DNA of 64,000 nucleotides from Paenibacillaceae bacterium GAS479 (GCA_900105225.1 LT629764.1:2807501-2871500), one strand, 5' to 3'; shown: positions 1-11,639, numbered from the stretch's first letter. The notes: generated from the letters alone by a model not told the origin. A program made the numbers and translations.

Positions 1-1872
1 CTTGGCATGTCGGAATTAAGCGTTTTTTATAATGGATACGCTTTCCGGAACTGGGAGCCTGCCCAGATTGAAGACGAGCTGAACAAGGTTCAGTTTCCGA
101 CGCTGAGGCCGGCCGATCTGGTCCGCCGCAAAATAGGTTTGGAACAATCGATGCTAGCGTATATGGTTCCAATCACGCCTAACAATCCAAATCCTCATGC
201 TACTGTCATGTATCTAATTGAGGAATCCCAGTTTAACGGCCTTATTTCTTCTATTTTGGGCAGTTATCAGGGACTTACCTACGTATTCGATGACAAGGGA
301 CAGGTTCTTACATCAACGCAACGCGGTGAATCGCTGAGCAAAACCGATGTGGACAGTCTGTTCCGTCAGCCGGAAGGCATCCACAGCTTGGAACTGAACG
401 AAACGACGCATTCTGTCGTGTCGGTTAAATCCGAGCAGAACGGCTGGACATACGTAACCGCCATGCCGAGCAACCAGTTCTTTTCCAGCGTCGTAAAGCT
501 TCGCAGCATCATGATCCTCATCTTCGGCACGATTGCTGCTGCGGGAGCGGGACTTGCACTGCTGCTCGCCCGTCGCTTATACGGACCGATCTGGGAACTG
601 GCTGCATTCGCGAGCTCCCATAACAAACAGCCAGGGGCTGCGGCCAAGGAGCCGGATGAATTAGGACGGATTCGCAGTGTGCTTCAACATTCCAGCCAGA
701 TGGCCGACCTGCAGGAGCCGTATGCTAGGAACCATTTTCTACTTATGCTGCTCAAGAACAGCGGACCGGGCAGCCTCTCGCCAGAGCTGCTGCGAGCGCT
801 CCACATGAGCTTCGATCGTGAGCGTTATGCCGTTCTCGTGTTTGGCTGGGAGGATGAACAGCAGGTTGATCCGGCCTTTTATGCCGGGCTGCAGGAGCTG
901 AATATCCCCGAGGCTGGCGCCATTATATATGGCGTAGAGCTACCGGAGCCGCGGCGTATGGCTTTCATTGTCGGTGTTACGGCGAATCCAGATTCGAACG
1001 GAAACGATCCGTTGCAAGCCACGTTGGATGAAGTTCAGCGGTTGTCAGAAGAAGCTGGCTTGTCCAATCCTTCCATCGGCGTAGGCCGCTTGTATGAGAG
1101 CCCGCTTCAGCTTAGCCAGTCCTATATCGAAGCTCTATCCGCTTACGAATCCCGGCATGTACTTGGACCCGTGACCGTTAGTCGATTTGACGCCATTTCC
1201 GAAAGCAGGGAGAAGGCGAACTGGCTGCCAACCGGGCTGCTGCTGAAGCTGGCTCAAGCGCTCAAGCAGGGCAGCTACGAGGTAGCGGCTCCTACCATTA
1301 CGGAATGTCTGAGTTATATCCGGGCCAGCGGCGCTTCGTTGCCGCTAGCTCGGGCGATGTATTTCGATGTGCTGAACACGATGTTGAAGTCCGCCTCAGA
1401 GCTTGGCGTACTGACCAGCGATATTCCTTCGCCATCCTCTTTTCATTCGATGAAGGTGTTGGAGGAGCCGCTTTTGACACTGGCCTATCGCATTTGCTCC
1501 GAGGCGGAGTCAAGGGCGCAGACGGAGGAGCGCTCGTTGCTTGACCGTGCGCTGGCCTATATCCACGCCCATTATGCCGATCATTCACTGAGCCTGGAAT
1601 CCGTCGCTGACGAGCACAGCATTTCTCCTTCTTACTTTAGCCGCTCCTTCAAGGAGAAAACCGGACAGAACTTTACGCCTTATGTCTGGCAGCTAAGAGT
1701 GGAGGAGGTTAAGCGGCTGCTGGATGAAACGAATGATCCAATCAAGGACATCATCCCGCGCGTCGGATACCTGGATGCGCCGAACTTCATCCGCAAGTTC
1801 AAGAAGGAAACAGGCTTGACCCCAGGTCAGTACCGCAAGCGCGGCCAAGGCGGCGGCGCAGAAGCGGACTGA
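1..1872 (+). CDS. Membrane-anchored AraC-family transcriptional regulator, 5' end cut by the window
   Basis: The frame is open from base 1, so the first ATG seen (base 7) is probably internal; this family usually has an N-terminal membrane segment and a long extracellular sensor. In the window, residues of the sensor half are followed by a transmembrane helix at about bases 505-576 (SIMILIFGTIAAAGAGLALL) and a short juxtamembrane stretch that may be HAMP-like. A middle region of about 300 residues follows, then two AraC helix-turn-helix units at about bases 1537-1845, ending in GLTPGQYRKR, the usual AraC tail. It is convergent with the sugar ABC operon downstream. Paenibacilli commonly carry such regulators beside LplA/LplB/YtcP transporters, so control of that operon by an extracellular ligand is a reasonable inference, not something the sequence proves. 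Confidence 0.9.
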   Translation, partial: LGMSELSVFYNGYAFRNWEPAQIEDELNKVQFPTLRPADLVRRKIGLEQSMLAYMVPITPNNPNPHATVMYLIEESQFNGLISSILGSYQGLTYVFDDKGQVLTSTQRGESLSKTDVDSLFRQPEGIHSLELNETTHSVVSVKSEQNGWTYVTAMPSNQFFSSVVKLRSIMILIFGTIAAAGAGLALLLARRLYGPIWELAAFASSHNKQPGAAAKEPDELGRIRSVLQHSSQMADLQEPYARNHFLLMLLKNSGPGSLSPELLRALHMSFDRERYAVLVFGWEDEQQVDPAFYAGLQELNIPEAGAIIYGVELPEPRRMAFIVGVTANPDSNGNDPLQATLDEVQRLSEEAGLSNPSIGVGRLYESPLQLSQSYIEALSAYESRHVLGPVTVSRFDAISESREKANWLPTGLLLKLAQALKQGSYEVAAPTITECLSYIRASGASLPLARAMYFDVLNTMLKSASELGVLTSDIPSPSSFHSMKVLEEPLLTLAYRICSEAESRAQTEERSLLDRALAYIHAHYADHSLSLESVADEHSISPSYFSRSFKEKTGQNFTPYVWQLRVEEVKRLLDETNDPIKDIIPRVGYLDAPNFIRKFKKETGLTPGQYRKRGQGGGAEAD

Positions 1873-1880
1873 TTGTTGAG

Positions 1881-1917
1881 AAGACGCGTGCGGCCCAATG
1901 CCGCACGCGTCTTTTTG
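1881..1917 (+). terminator. Rho-independent terminator of the AraC regulator
   Basis: A perfect 14-bp stem (AAGACGCGTGCGGC with its complement at 1900-1913) with loop CCAAT, followed by TTTTTGCTT, lies just after the stop codon. Confidence 0.9.
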
Positions 1918-1980
1918 CTTCTCGGTCGCGGTTTAACGCGGCCTTATGCAGTTATCTTAGAACGATGAATCCGTAGGAGC

Positions 1981-3603
1981 TTATTTCGTCGAGTTCCAAC
2001 GGTCATAAGCTACTTGGTAAATTTCGGCGATGCGTTCGCTGCCCATTTTCTTCAGCTGAGCCACATATTTATCCCAGCCGGACAGAGGCTCCTGGCCAGT
2101 AACGAACTTGGCTTCCATTTGCTCAACATAAGGGTTCAGATCGGCGAGCAGAGCCGTGATTTCCGTTTGCTCCTCTGGCGTCAGGAAGACGTTAGGCATT
2201 GGCGGCTTGGCGAATGGCACGATCTTGGTGTTCAGCTCTTCTTTAAAGAAGAGATCGAAGTCCGTTTCCAGCCCTTTTTTAGTTTCAGCAAGGTTGATGC
2301 CCGGAGCTACGATGCCGTAGTTCGGCGTCAGCTTGCCTCTGATTTCATCGCGCTTTTGACCTTCTGGAACAGGCAGATATTCTTTTGTTTTTGCCGCTTT
2401 GTCCGTATATTTCCAGAGTGTGCCTTCTGGACCCAGGTCGAACAGCAGCGCGCCTTCAGGGCTGTACATGTAGTCGGCCCAACGCATTGCTGCTTCCGGG
2501 TTCGGGTTCGTGTTGGAGATTGCAAACTGGCCATAAGACGATTGTCCAGGATGTTTTCCGTATACCGGAGAGTCAGCAACTTCGCTTTTCAGCAGCGTCA
2601 TGAGCGGATTGTCGCGGTTTGGCTCCACTTGGAACGGCATGTAAGGGTGGAATGCGTCAAATACGGCAACTTGGTTGTTTTTAATTTTTGCATTTTTTTG
2701 CTCATCCGTTTGGGAGAAGGTGTCATGGTCAAGCAGATCTTCCGCCCACAGCTTGTTCATGAACGTCAGATAACCTTTGTAGGCTTCCTCTTGTGGCGAA
2801 TAGTGAACCTTGCCCGCCTTGTCCGCATAGTAGACCTCGTTGTACATGCCCCAGAAGCCCATGAAATACATGCGCAGATCCGTCAGTTTCACAGAGCCCA
2901 GCGGAATTTCATCTGCTTTGCCGTTTTTGTTCGGATCTTCGGTTTTAACGCGCTTCAGGTAGGTGTAGAACTCTTCGGTCGTCTTAGGCAGCTCCTTGAT
3001 GTTCAGCGCTTTCAGGAATGCGCCGTTGTACCACATCGGATTGCGGTAAAGCACGGCCGTTGAGTTGATGAAAGGCAGTGCAAAAATATGGCCGTCTGGA
3101 GTCGTGATGTTTTTGCGGATGTTAGGGTTCTCATCCAAAATCTTCTTCAAGTTAGGTGCATAGTTTTCGATCAGGTCTTCCAGCGGAAGCAGAACTTTCT
3201 GATCGCCGTATGTCACTTGCTCAGCCGCCGTAAGATCGGCACCGTAGAAGATGTCTGGATAAGTGCCGCTTGCAAAAACGAGATTCTTTTTCGTAGGGAA
3301 GCTTTCGGAAGGAGCGTTCTGGAACGTCAATTTGATGTTCGTCAGTTTCTCCATCTCTTTCAGCGCAGCCATGTCTTCCCACTTAGCGTGGCCGACATCC
3401 GGCGCCATAAGCGTCATTGTAATAGGCTCGGGTACGATCGGCATTCCGTCTTTGGAGACGGTGGATTTAGGATCAGTAGCTCCGCCTTCATTGTTTGGAG
3501 CATTGTTTGTGCCGCCATTCCCCCCGGAGCAAGCAGCGAGCAGGCTAAGGCCGATTACAGATGCCATTAGCTTATGCAGGTTTTTACGAGGTTTCGTCAT
3601 CAT
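1981..3603 (-). CDS. Extracellular sugar-binding lipoprotein of an ABC importer
   Basis: 540 residues. The N-terminus has a basic stretch (MMTKPRKNLHK), a hydrophobic segment and a lipobox LSLLAAC with the lipidated cysteine at residue 25, followed by a Gly/Asn/Thr-rich linker. The remainder has the look of a family 1 extracellular solute-binding protein of the LplA/YtcQ group: length 500-560, MWYNGAFLKALNIKELPKTT-type segments and a GQSSYGQFAIS stretch. AAAAGGGGATATCGACA precedes the tandem ATG start. It is the third gene of a minus-strand operon after two permeases. No ATPase gene is present, as is usual for this group, which relies on a shared MsmX-type ATPase elsewhere. The substrate cannot be read from the sequence. 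Confidence 0.9.
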   Translation of the reverse strand: MMTKPRKNLHKLMASVIGLSLLAACSGGNGGTNNAPNNEGGATDPKSTVSKDGMPIVPEPITMTLMAPDVGHAKWEDMAALKEMEKLTNIKLTFQNAPSESFPTKKNLVFASGTYPDIFYGADLTAAEQVTYGDQKVLLPLEDLIENYAPNLKKILDENPNIRKNITTPDGHIFALPFINSTAVLYRNPMWYNGAFLKALNIKELPKTTEEFYTYLKRVKTEDPNKNGKADEIPLGSVKLTDLRMYFMGFWGMYNEVYYADKAGKVHYSPQEEAYKGYLTFMNKLWAEDLLDHDTFSQTDEQKNAKIKNNQVAVFDAFHPYMPFQVEPNRDNPLMTLLKSEVADSPVYGKHPGQSSYGQFAISNTNPNPEAAMRWADYMYSPEGALLFDLGPEGTLWKYTDKAAKTKEYLPVPEGQKRDEIRGKLTPNYGIVAPGINLAETKKGLETDFDLFFKEELNTKIVPFAKPPMPNVFLTPEEQTEITALLADLNPYVEQMEAKFVTGQEPLSGWDKYVAQLKKMGSERIAEIYQVAYDRWNSTK

Positions 3604-3645
3604 TGTCGATATCCCCTTTTAGTTTAGTTACACTCTATATTATCA

Positions 3646-4557
3646 TCAGCCCTTAACGGAACCGATCATAACCCCTTGGACGAAATAACGCTGCAGGAAA
3701 GGATATACAGCGATGATCGGCAGCGTAGCGACAATGATAACCGCATACTTTACAAGTGCGGCGATCTCGGCCTTGTCGCTGAGAGCCTCGGCGGTGGATG
3801 CTTCCACGATGCTGCCGGTTTCGGCAGACATTTGCTGCAGGACGAGAATTTGTCGCAAAATCATTTGCAAAGGATATTTGGTCTCATCGTTCAAATAGAT
3901 CAGAGCGGAGAAATAACTGTTCCACTGGCCGACTCCGTAGAAGAGCGCCATGACCGCAATGATTGGCATAGAGAGTGGAATGATGACGGTAAAGAACAGA
4001 CGGCTCGTGGAAGCGCCGTCAATTTGCGCGGCTTCCTCCAGCTCTCGCGGAATGGTGGACATGAAAAACGTACGGGTGACGATGATGTTGTAGATGCTCG
4101 CGGCGCTAGGCACAATAATAGCCCATATCGTGTTGACCATGCCGAGATCCTTGATGAGCAGGTAGCTAGGAATGAGTCCGCCGCTAAAGAACATGGTGAC
4201 CATGAACATGCCCATGAAAAAGTTCCGTCCTACAAAATCCTTACGCGACATCGCATAGGCTGCGGGAAGCGTAATGGCAAGGCTGAGGGCAGTGCCGAGG
4301 ACAGTATAGATAATCGTATTCAGATAGCCGCTCCAGATTTTTTCCTCCTGGAACACCCGCTTATAACCTTCGAAGGTGATGTCTTTAGGGAAGAGCCACA
4401 TCTCCCCTGAACCTACATACTGAGGATTACTTATGGAAGCGCTGATAATGTAGATCAATGGATAGGCGACGATGATGAGAGCGATCGTCAGGTAAATATA
4501 ATTGGCGATGAGAAAGACGCGGTCGCCCTTTGACTCCTTGATCGCGGTGCTGTGCAT
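3646..4557 (-). CDS. Carbohydrate ABC transporter permease (YtcP/LplC type)
   Basis: Inner-membrane permease, 303 residues from the chosen start. The open frame extends 10 codons further, but AAAGGAGG at 4567-4574 sits 9 nt before the ATG at 4557, which decides the start. Several hydrophobic helices are visible (IYLTIALIIVAYPLIYIISA near the N-terminus). The EAA loop that docks the ATPase reads EEAAQIDGASTSRLFFTVII. The family C-terminus, RYFVQGVMIGSVKG, is intact. The gene follows the other permease by about 48 nt and precedes the binding protein by about 42 nt, so the three are one transcription unit. By family it forms the membrane channel of an oligosaccharide importer with its neighbour. 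Confidence 0.93.
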   Translation of the reverse strand: MHSTAIKESKGDRVFLIANYIYLTIALIIVAYPLIYIISASISNPQYVGSGEMWLFPKDITFEGYKRVFQEEKIWSGYLNTIIYTVLGTALSLAITLPAAYAMSRKDFVGRNFFMGMFMVTMFFSGGLIPSYLLIKDLGMVNTIWAIIVPSAASIYNIIVTRTFFMSTIPRELEEAAQIDGASTSRLFFTVIIPLSMPIIAVMALFYGVGQWNSYFSALIYLNDETKYPLQMILRQILVLQQMSAETGSIVEASTAEALSDKAEIAALVKYAVIIVATLPIIAVYPFLQRYFVQGVMIGSVKG

Positions 4558-4605
4558 AAGCTCCAGCCTCCTTTCCTTTTCATGCAAGAAGTATTCTCTT
4601 AGCCC

Positions 4606-5580
4606 CTACCAAAGGCTGTTCTGGCTCGTACGGCGAACAATTTGGTTAATCGTGATAAGCAGAACACAGTTGACGACGGAGTTGAACAGGCCAACTGCCG
4701 TTGAGAAGCTGTACTGCGCATCTACCAAGCCGGATTTGTAAACGAAGGTAGCGATGATGTTGGACGATTCCATATTGAGCGGATTTTGCAGCAGCAAAAC
4801 CTTCTCGAAGCCGATGTTGAGCATGCTGCCGACATTCAGGATAAGCAGAATCGTCATCGTCGGAATGATCGTCGGAATGTTGATATGCCGCAGCCGCTGG
4901 AAACGGCTCGCTCCATCAATGATGGCAGCCTCGTGAAGCCCTGGATCAACACCGGATAAAGCAGCTAGATAAATAATGGTTCCCCATCCAGCTCCTTGCC
5001 ACACGCCCGACAGGACATACATTGTCTTGAACCAGCGTGGGTCCGTCAGGAAATCAGGTGGGTTAATGCCAATCCACTCCAGCATGTGGATGAGAATGCC
5101 GTTTGACGGGGAGAGGAAGGTGATGATCATACCCGCCATTACTACGACCGAGATGAAGTGCGGCGCATAAGTTACGGTTTGCACCAGCTTTTTGAAAAAG
5201 CCGGTTTTCACCTCGTTGAATGCCAGCGCCAGAATAATCGGAATCGGGAAGCCGATGGCCAGCTCATAAAAACTGATGGACAGCGTATTCCAGATCAGAT
5301 CCCAGAAATAATAAGAATCAAAGAATCTGGTGAAGTGGTCGAAACCGACCCACTTGCTTCCTAGGAAGCCAAGTGTTGGAACATAGTTACGGAATGCAAT
5401 CTGGATGCCGTACATAGGACCGTACGCGAAGATGAGGAAATAGAAGAATGCGGGAGCAATAAACACGTAAAGCTCCCAGTTGCGAGCGATCCGTCTCCAT
5501 TGTCGACCGGATGTCTTGGGTAATTGCGTCTCGCTTTCAGGCTGCGAGGCGGTTTGATTTGGGTAAGGGGTCGATTGCAT
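4606..5580 (-). CDS. Carbohydrate ABC transporter permease (LplB type)
   Basis: 324 residues from the ATG at 5580; a longer frame exists, but AAAAGGAGGTGAACGA directly before this ATG fixes the start. It has the standard fold of the LplB/YteP group: an N-terminal cytoplasmic tail (QSTPYPNQTASQPESE), a first helix (LYVFIAPAFFYFLIFAYGPM), and the EAA loop GLHEAAIIDGASRFQRLRHI. The C-terminal TSQNSLW resembles this group's usual ending. It is the first gene of the operon and pairs with the YtcP-type permease to form the membrane pore for an oligosaccharide importer. Confidence 0.93.
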   Translation of the reverse strand: MQSTPYPNQTASQPESETQLPKTSGRQWRRIARNWELYVFIAPAFFYFLIFAYGPMYGIQIAFRNYVPTLGFLGSKWVGFDHFTRFFDSYYFWDLIWNTLSISFYELAIGFPIPIILALAFNEVKTGFFKKLVQTVTYAPHFISVVVMAGMIITFLSPSNGILIHMLEWIGINPPDFLTDPRWFKTMYVLSGVWQGAGWGTIIYLAALSGVDPGLHEAAIIDGASRFQRLRHINIPTIIPTMTILLILNVGSMLNIGFEKVLLLQNPLNMESSNIIATFVYKSGLVDAQYSFSTAVGLFNSVVNCVLLITINQIVRRTSQNSLW

Positions 5581-5711
5581 TCGTTCACCTCCTTTTATTG
5601 GGTTAGTAGCGATACCACGTCCAACTTGCGTCAGATTCCATGACATATTCTATACAAATAGATCGTCATGATTTGAAGCTGACAGACAGCCCCGGTTTGG
5701 TGGAGGACAGC

Positions 5712-5735
5712 GGGTAAAGCGTTTTCATAACTATA
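5712..5735 (-). promoter_or_regulatory. Possible promoter -10 and overlapping cre-like site upstream of the sugar ABC operon
   Basis: On the minus strand TATAGT (5730-5735) is immediately followed by ATGAAAACGCTTTAC. Read on the plus strand this is GTAAAGCGTTTTCAT, which keeps the central AA-CG-T and the CA of the CcpA-binding consensus but misses several outer positions. No convincing -35 is visible. The placement just past the -10 would suit carbon catabolite repression. The rest of 5581-6074 holds no gene: the short frames there have no ribosome binding site. Confidence 0.35.
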
Positions 5736-5994
5736 CCTGCCGTTATGGAACGAAGGAAATATGTCTTTTTTACGCTTCGATCCCGCTATCACTGATGTGT
5801 CATTTTTGAGAATGGTCCATGAAAAACCCTTGATAGATAAGGGTTTATTCCATTACATGTTGTTTTTGAAAGAGGATCTGCAAGGTGGAAGACAAAAGAA
5901 GCGCATTCGCGAAGGCGCTTCCAAGGGCTGAAATGAAAATATGTGTTTTGTAAAGGGAATGAAAATGGTGACAAGAGGAATGATGTTAGGTAGG

Positions 5995-6018
5995 TTTTCA
6001 TGAAAATTTTCATGAAAA
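5995..6018. repeat. Two back-to-back copies of a 12-bp perfect palindrome
   Basis: TTTTCATGAAAA occurs at 5995-6006 and again, with no gap, at 6007-6018. Each copy is a perfect palindrome, and the pair also forms a larger inverted repeat. It lies between the Lrp-type gene and the sugar ABC operon. This is the look of a dimeric-regulator operator, but the bound protein cannot be named. Confidence 0.6.
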
Positions 6019-6021
6019 TAG

Positions 6022-6044
6022 CTGCCGAAGAAAAACTCCGGCAG
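6022..6044 (-). terminator. Hairpin after the Lrp-type gene, possible terminator
   Basis: CTGCCGAAG and CTCCGGCAG form a 9-bp stem with one wobble and a five-base loop, about 30 nt past the stop codon at 6075 on the minus strand. Only a weak T-run follows. Confidence 0.4.
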
Positions 6045-6074
6045 GATGTGGATACTAGCTATTCCGAACATAAT

Positions 6075-6548
6075 TTAATACTTATAGCGTTTGGTCAGCA
6101 ATTGAGTTTCTACACGGGTCACGCCTGGAACTGGATAAAGCTTCTGCTGTAGGAACAGGTCCATATCGGTCATATTGGCAAATAAGGCATGCATATGCAG
6201 TTGATTCGGCCCCGTAAGGCGGCTGAGCTCGGTAACGGCTGGCTCTAAAGCCAACCGTTCTGCAGCCTCGTGCAGACGCTGCGGCTCAACCTCAATTAGG
6301 AAAAAGGCGCTCACGCCAAGGCCGATCTTCTCCGGCTTAATGAGCAGCGTGAAGCGCTCGAACACGCCATTCTCGACAAGGGCATTCACACGTGCCTGGA
6401 CGCCTACACGGGATATTCCAACTTCTTTGCTAATATCGGTATAGGACATGCGAGAGTTGACCTGCAGTAGCTCCGTGATGCGACGGTCAATTTCATCTAG
6501 CTTGGTATATGGAATCAGGGAACCAGGCCGTGTCGGTAGGGATGGCAT
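6075..6548 (-). CDS. Lrp/AsnC-family transcriptional regulator
   Basis: 157 residues from the ATG at 6548, chosen because AAAGGAGACGATCGCC precedes it; an upstream in-frame ATG at 6581 has no ribosome binding site. The N-terminal helix-turn-helix reads LDEIDRRITELLQVNSRMSY then TDISKEVGISRVGVQARVNA, a typical Lrp pattern. The C-terminal half is a RAM/ACT-like ligand domain (LGVSAFFLIEVEP, then GVTRVETQLLTKRY). Such proteins bind DNA as dimers or octamers and respond to amino acids; the effector here is unknown. It has its own promoter (6611-6639) and follows the glycosyltransferase gene on the same strand. Confidence 0.9.
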   Translation of the reverse strand: MPSLPTRPGSLIPYTKLDEIDRRITELLQVNSRMSYTDISKEVGISRVGVQARVNALVENGVFERFTLLIKPEKIGLGVSAFFLIEVEPQRLHEAAERLALEPAVTELSRLTGPNQLHMHALFANMTDMDLFLQQKLYPVPGVTRVETQLLTKRYKY

Positions 6549-6610
6549 GGCGATCGTCTCCTTTGTGCAGGCGGTCATCATCGGTATGGAAGAGCCTGGG
6601 ATATTTTCTA

Positions 6611-6639
6611 ATGATAGCTTGGAAACGATTCCTTGACAA
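6611..6639 (-). promoter_or_regulatory. Sigma-A-type promoter for the Lrp-type gene
   Basis: On the minus strand TTGTCA (6634-6639) and TATCAT (6611-6616) are separated by 17 bp, and the ATG at 6548 lies about 60 nt downstream. Confidence 0.6.
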
Positions 6640-6653
6640 CTCTTCCAGTACCT

Positions 6654-7853
6654 TTACAAAGCGAGCAGACGGTTCAAAGCCTCTCCAAGCATCGGCCAAC
6701 GTCCTGATGCAGCAAGCGCAGAGCGTTGAGCCTCGAAACCTGCTCTCTGCACACTATTTGGCGGTAATCCCGCATGGGTCAGCAGATGCGAGATTGGCTG
6801 GCCGAAGCGGAGCAGATAACCGGCTGCCTCCAGCATGGAGCGCATGGCCCCGATCAACGGCAAATAAAGGCCTACGCTTTCGGCATCCAGTCGGTAAATC
6901 TCACCTAGTACCAGGTTGACCTGATGGAAGCTCATCGGGCTCGGAATATATAGAAGAAGCAGAACGAGCAAGCTGATCTGGCGATATTTTTGCTGAAAGA
7001 GATAGAAATTTTCATGAGCTTCGCCCTTCACGGTATGGGATACAGGATGCTCCTGGTGATAGGTGAAGGGATGCCGGATATGGGCAAAGCGATATCCCTG
7101 GCGAAACAGACGATAGCCAAACTCCAGATCATCCCAGCCGTAGCCGCTATACTCCTCAAAATATCCATGCTGCTGGAATGCGGTTCGGGCCACCGACAGA
7201 TTGCCCGTATGACTGATGAGCCAAGGGAGATGGAAGCCCTGGAGCCTGTCACCATGCCGCTGTAGAATCTCATTCTCGTAAAGCGCTTCATGGACCTTCT
7301 GAACTGCCAACTGGCGATAAACTCCCTTTTTAATATCTTCACGACTGAGCAGTAGCTGCCCCTGTCCCGTTCTGATGAACTTCTCATAGGCTGGATTAAA
7401 GGCGGGCTGCGGCTTCAAAAGCGTATACGCTTCCTGTAATTGTGCTGCGCTGAAGCCTGGGTCAAGCTGAGTATAGGCTCCCTTCATTGTAAGTACGCCT
7501 GAGGCTAATAGTCGGTTGTCCTGTTGATGCAGCAGCAGATGGGACTCCAAAAAGCCTGGCTCTACGAGAACCTCGGCGTCCAGGAAGATCAGGATAGTTC
7601 CCTTTGCCATTCGAATGCCGACGTTGCGAGCGGCCGGCCGCCCCAGATTGCCATGAAGACGCAGAAGATGCAAACGGAAGGGGAATTTCCACAGTTCTGG
7701 GATGGTTGACGTCGAGTCGCTTGAAGCATCGTCGATCAGGATGACCTCGTACTGATGCGGAGGAAGCGTTTGGTTCTCAAGTGAGAATAAAGTGAGCAGA
7801 TTTTGCGGGAATTTGTTGTGGCTTGGAATGATAACGCTGATTTGGACGCTCAA
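6654..7853 (-). CDS. Family 2 glycosyltransferase
   Basis: 399 residues. The start codon is TTG at 7853 with AAGGAGGTG about 7 nt upstream. The N-terminus is a GT-A fold: VQISVIIPSHNKFPQNLL, then ILIDDASSDST, then GRPAARNVGIRMAKGTILIF and LDAEVLVEPGF, where LDAEV takes the place of the metal-binding DxD. A second conserved block, GYGWDDLEFGYRLFRQGYRF, matches the C-terminal galactosyltransferase-type segment of such enzymes. The last 120 residues are helical and unassigned. By family it transfers a sugar from a nucleotide donor onto an acceptor, probably a cell-surface glycan or protein. A methyltransferase is divergent from it and a collagen-like surface protein follows, so a role in spore or surface glycosylation is possible but unproven. 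Confidence 0.88.
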   Translation of the reverse strand: MSVQISVIIPSHNKFPQNLLTLFSLENQTLPPHQYEVILIDDASSDSTSTIPELWKFPFRLHLLRLHGNLGRPAARNVGIRMAKGTILIFLDAEVLVEPGFLESHLLLHQQDNRLLASGVLTMKGAYTQLDPGFSAAQLQEAYTLLKPQPAFNPAYEKFIRTGQGQLLLSREDIKKGVYRQLAVQKVHEALYENEILQRHGDRLQGFHLPWLISHTGNLSVARTAFQQHGYFEEYSGYGWDDLEFGYRLFRQGYRFAHIRHPFTYHQEHPVSHTVKGEAHENFYLFQQKYRQISLLVLLLLYIPSPMSFHQVNLVLGEIYRLDAESVGLYLPLIGAMRSMLEAAGYLLRFGQPISHLLTHAGLPPNSVQRAGFEAQRSALAASGRWPMLGEALNRLLAL

Positions 7854-8046
7854 AGTTAAGCACCTCCTTGTGGTTATTGCCGATTAGATTAGATGCGTAT
7901 ATAGCAGTCTATGTATTTTGGAGGAGACGAGCATAGCCGAATGCAGGCGTCTATTCGCCCTATTTGTGAATGACTAAGGCTTACGCCGGGCCTGTACATT
8001 CACTGTTTGCATAAGCTGGTCTATATCGGAAATTGAGGGGGGAAGC

Positions 8047-8646
8047 ATGATGATCAAAGAGGTAAGGAATAAGCGCTTTCTGAGGTATTTGAACAAAATG
8101 ATTGCGGGTGCGGATACGCTGCTTGATGTCGGCTGCGGGCCCGGCCATTTGCTTGGATCCTTGAATGCGCGCATGATCGTTGCGCTGGATGTGCATCGAC
8201 CTTATCTTGAAAATATGGTTGAACACTCTCCTCTTGTTGTTCCCCTGCATGCGGATGCTTTGGACATCAGTCGCTTGTTCGTCCGTGATTCCTTCACTGT
8301 CGTTACGCTCGTGGATGTGCTGGAGCATTTCGCTAAGTCGGATGCTCTGGAGCTGCTGATGCAGGCGGAAAATGTGGCGAAGGAAAGGGTCGTCCTGTTT
8401 ACTCCGCGTGGATTCTTCCCGCAAGAGGGCGTAGATCACTATGGCCTGAACGGCGAGGAGTACCAGACGCATCGGAGTGGCTGGGAACCGGAAGAATTAG
8501 AAGCGCTAGGCTACGATATAATTGTAATGAAAGGATTTCACGACAGCTCCAACCTAGCTTTTCTCCAAACGTTCGGGCCAGATCACGAGCCTATCGACGC
8601 AATTTTGGCGATCAAGCGATTGAACACTAAAGGAGAGAAGACTTGA
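8047..8646 (+). CDS. Class I SAM-dependent methyltransferase
   Basis: 199 residues; GGGGGGAAGC precedes the ATG. Motif I (TLLDVGCGPGHLLGSL) for S-adenosylmethionine binding is at about residues 22-37. ALDVHRPYLENMVEHSP is the acidic end of strand 2, LVDVLEHFAKSDALELLMQA is motif II/III, and VLFTPRGFFPQEGVDHYGLN follows. This is the general Methyltransf_11/23 pattern, and the substrate is not predictable. It is divergent from the glycosyltransferase and upstream of the collagen-like gene, a grouping often seen in glycan or spore-surface loci. Confidence 0.85.
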   Translation: MMIKEVRNKRFLRYLNKMIAGADTLLDVGCGPGHLLGSLNARMIVALDVHRPYLENMVEHSPLVVPLHADALDISRLFVRDSFTVVTLVDVLEHFAKSDALELLMQAENVAKERVVLFTPRGFFPQEGVDHYGLNGEEYQTHRSGWEPEELEALGYDIIVMKGFHDSSNLAFLQTFGPDHEPIDAILAIKRLNTKGEKT

Positions 8647-8732
8647 AGCAAGTTCGTTAGGTTTGGGTTTTCCGAATTACTGCTATATGGCTTGCGATGG
8701 GCCGGGCTAAGTCTAAGTCTAAGCGAGATACC

Positions 8733-8766
8733 AATTCCCCAGGAAGAATTCCGGGGATTTTTTCTT
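8733..8766 (+). terminator. Terminator after the methyltransferase
   Basis: AATTCCCC and GGGGATTT form a short stem around AGGAAGAATTCC, followed by a T-rich run (ATTTTTTCTTTTTT). Confidence 0.65.
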
Positions 8767-8866
8767 TTTTATGGAAATTTATTTTGCGAACGAAGTCGAT
8801 TGAGGTTGTGGAACGAGCATGGAAAGGCATAGGAATATAGCATTGTAATTAAGGAGGAGATTAGTT

Positions 8867-11497
<2,631 letters not shown>

Positions 11498-11518
11498 TTA
11501 CAATTAAGCATATTCGGA

Positions 11519-11551
11519 AGAGGCTTCCTGCTTCAGCAGGGGCCTTTTTCC
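11519..11551 (+). terminator. Terminator after the collagen-like gene
   Basis: AGGCTTCCTGC and GCAGGGGCCT pair around TTCA, followed by TTTTTCC. Confidence 0.8.
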
Positions 11552-11599
11552 ATTCTATGTCGAGTAAGAAACACAACAGGCAAATTCACCCTCCCTCTT

Positions 11600-11626
11600 T
11601 TGGCGGCAGGGTAACTGTGCTATGAT
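11600..11626 (+). promoter_or_regulatory. Probable promoter of the riboswitch-controlled transporter
   Basis: An extended -10 element, TGCTATGAT (TATGAT at 11621-11626), is preceded by TTGGCG with a short 15-bp spacer. It lies about 65 nt upstream of the riboswitch. Confidence 0.45.
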
Positions 11627-11639
11627 AGACCAGGTTTTT

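Noticed and set aside
2014-3063. A 349-codon plus-strand frame inside the sugar-binding lipoprotein gene.
   Set aside because: Antisense shadow; the minus-strand gene has a signal peptide, lipobox and ribosome binding site.
5789-6071. Two overlapping minus-strand ORFs of 72 and 74 residues in the gap upstream of the sugar operon.
   Set aside because: No ribosome binding site; they overlap the tandem palindrome and the hairpin, and the Phe/Leu-rich composition looks like chance.
8840-8866. A sigma-K-like promoter (CATAGGAATA) before the collagen gene.
   Set aside because: The spacing and the -35 AC do not fit the consensus well enough.
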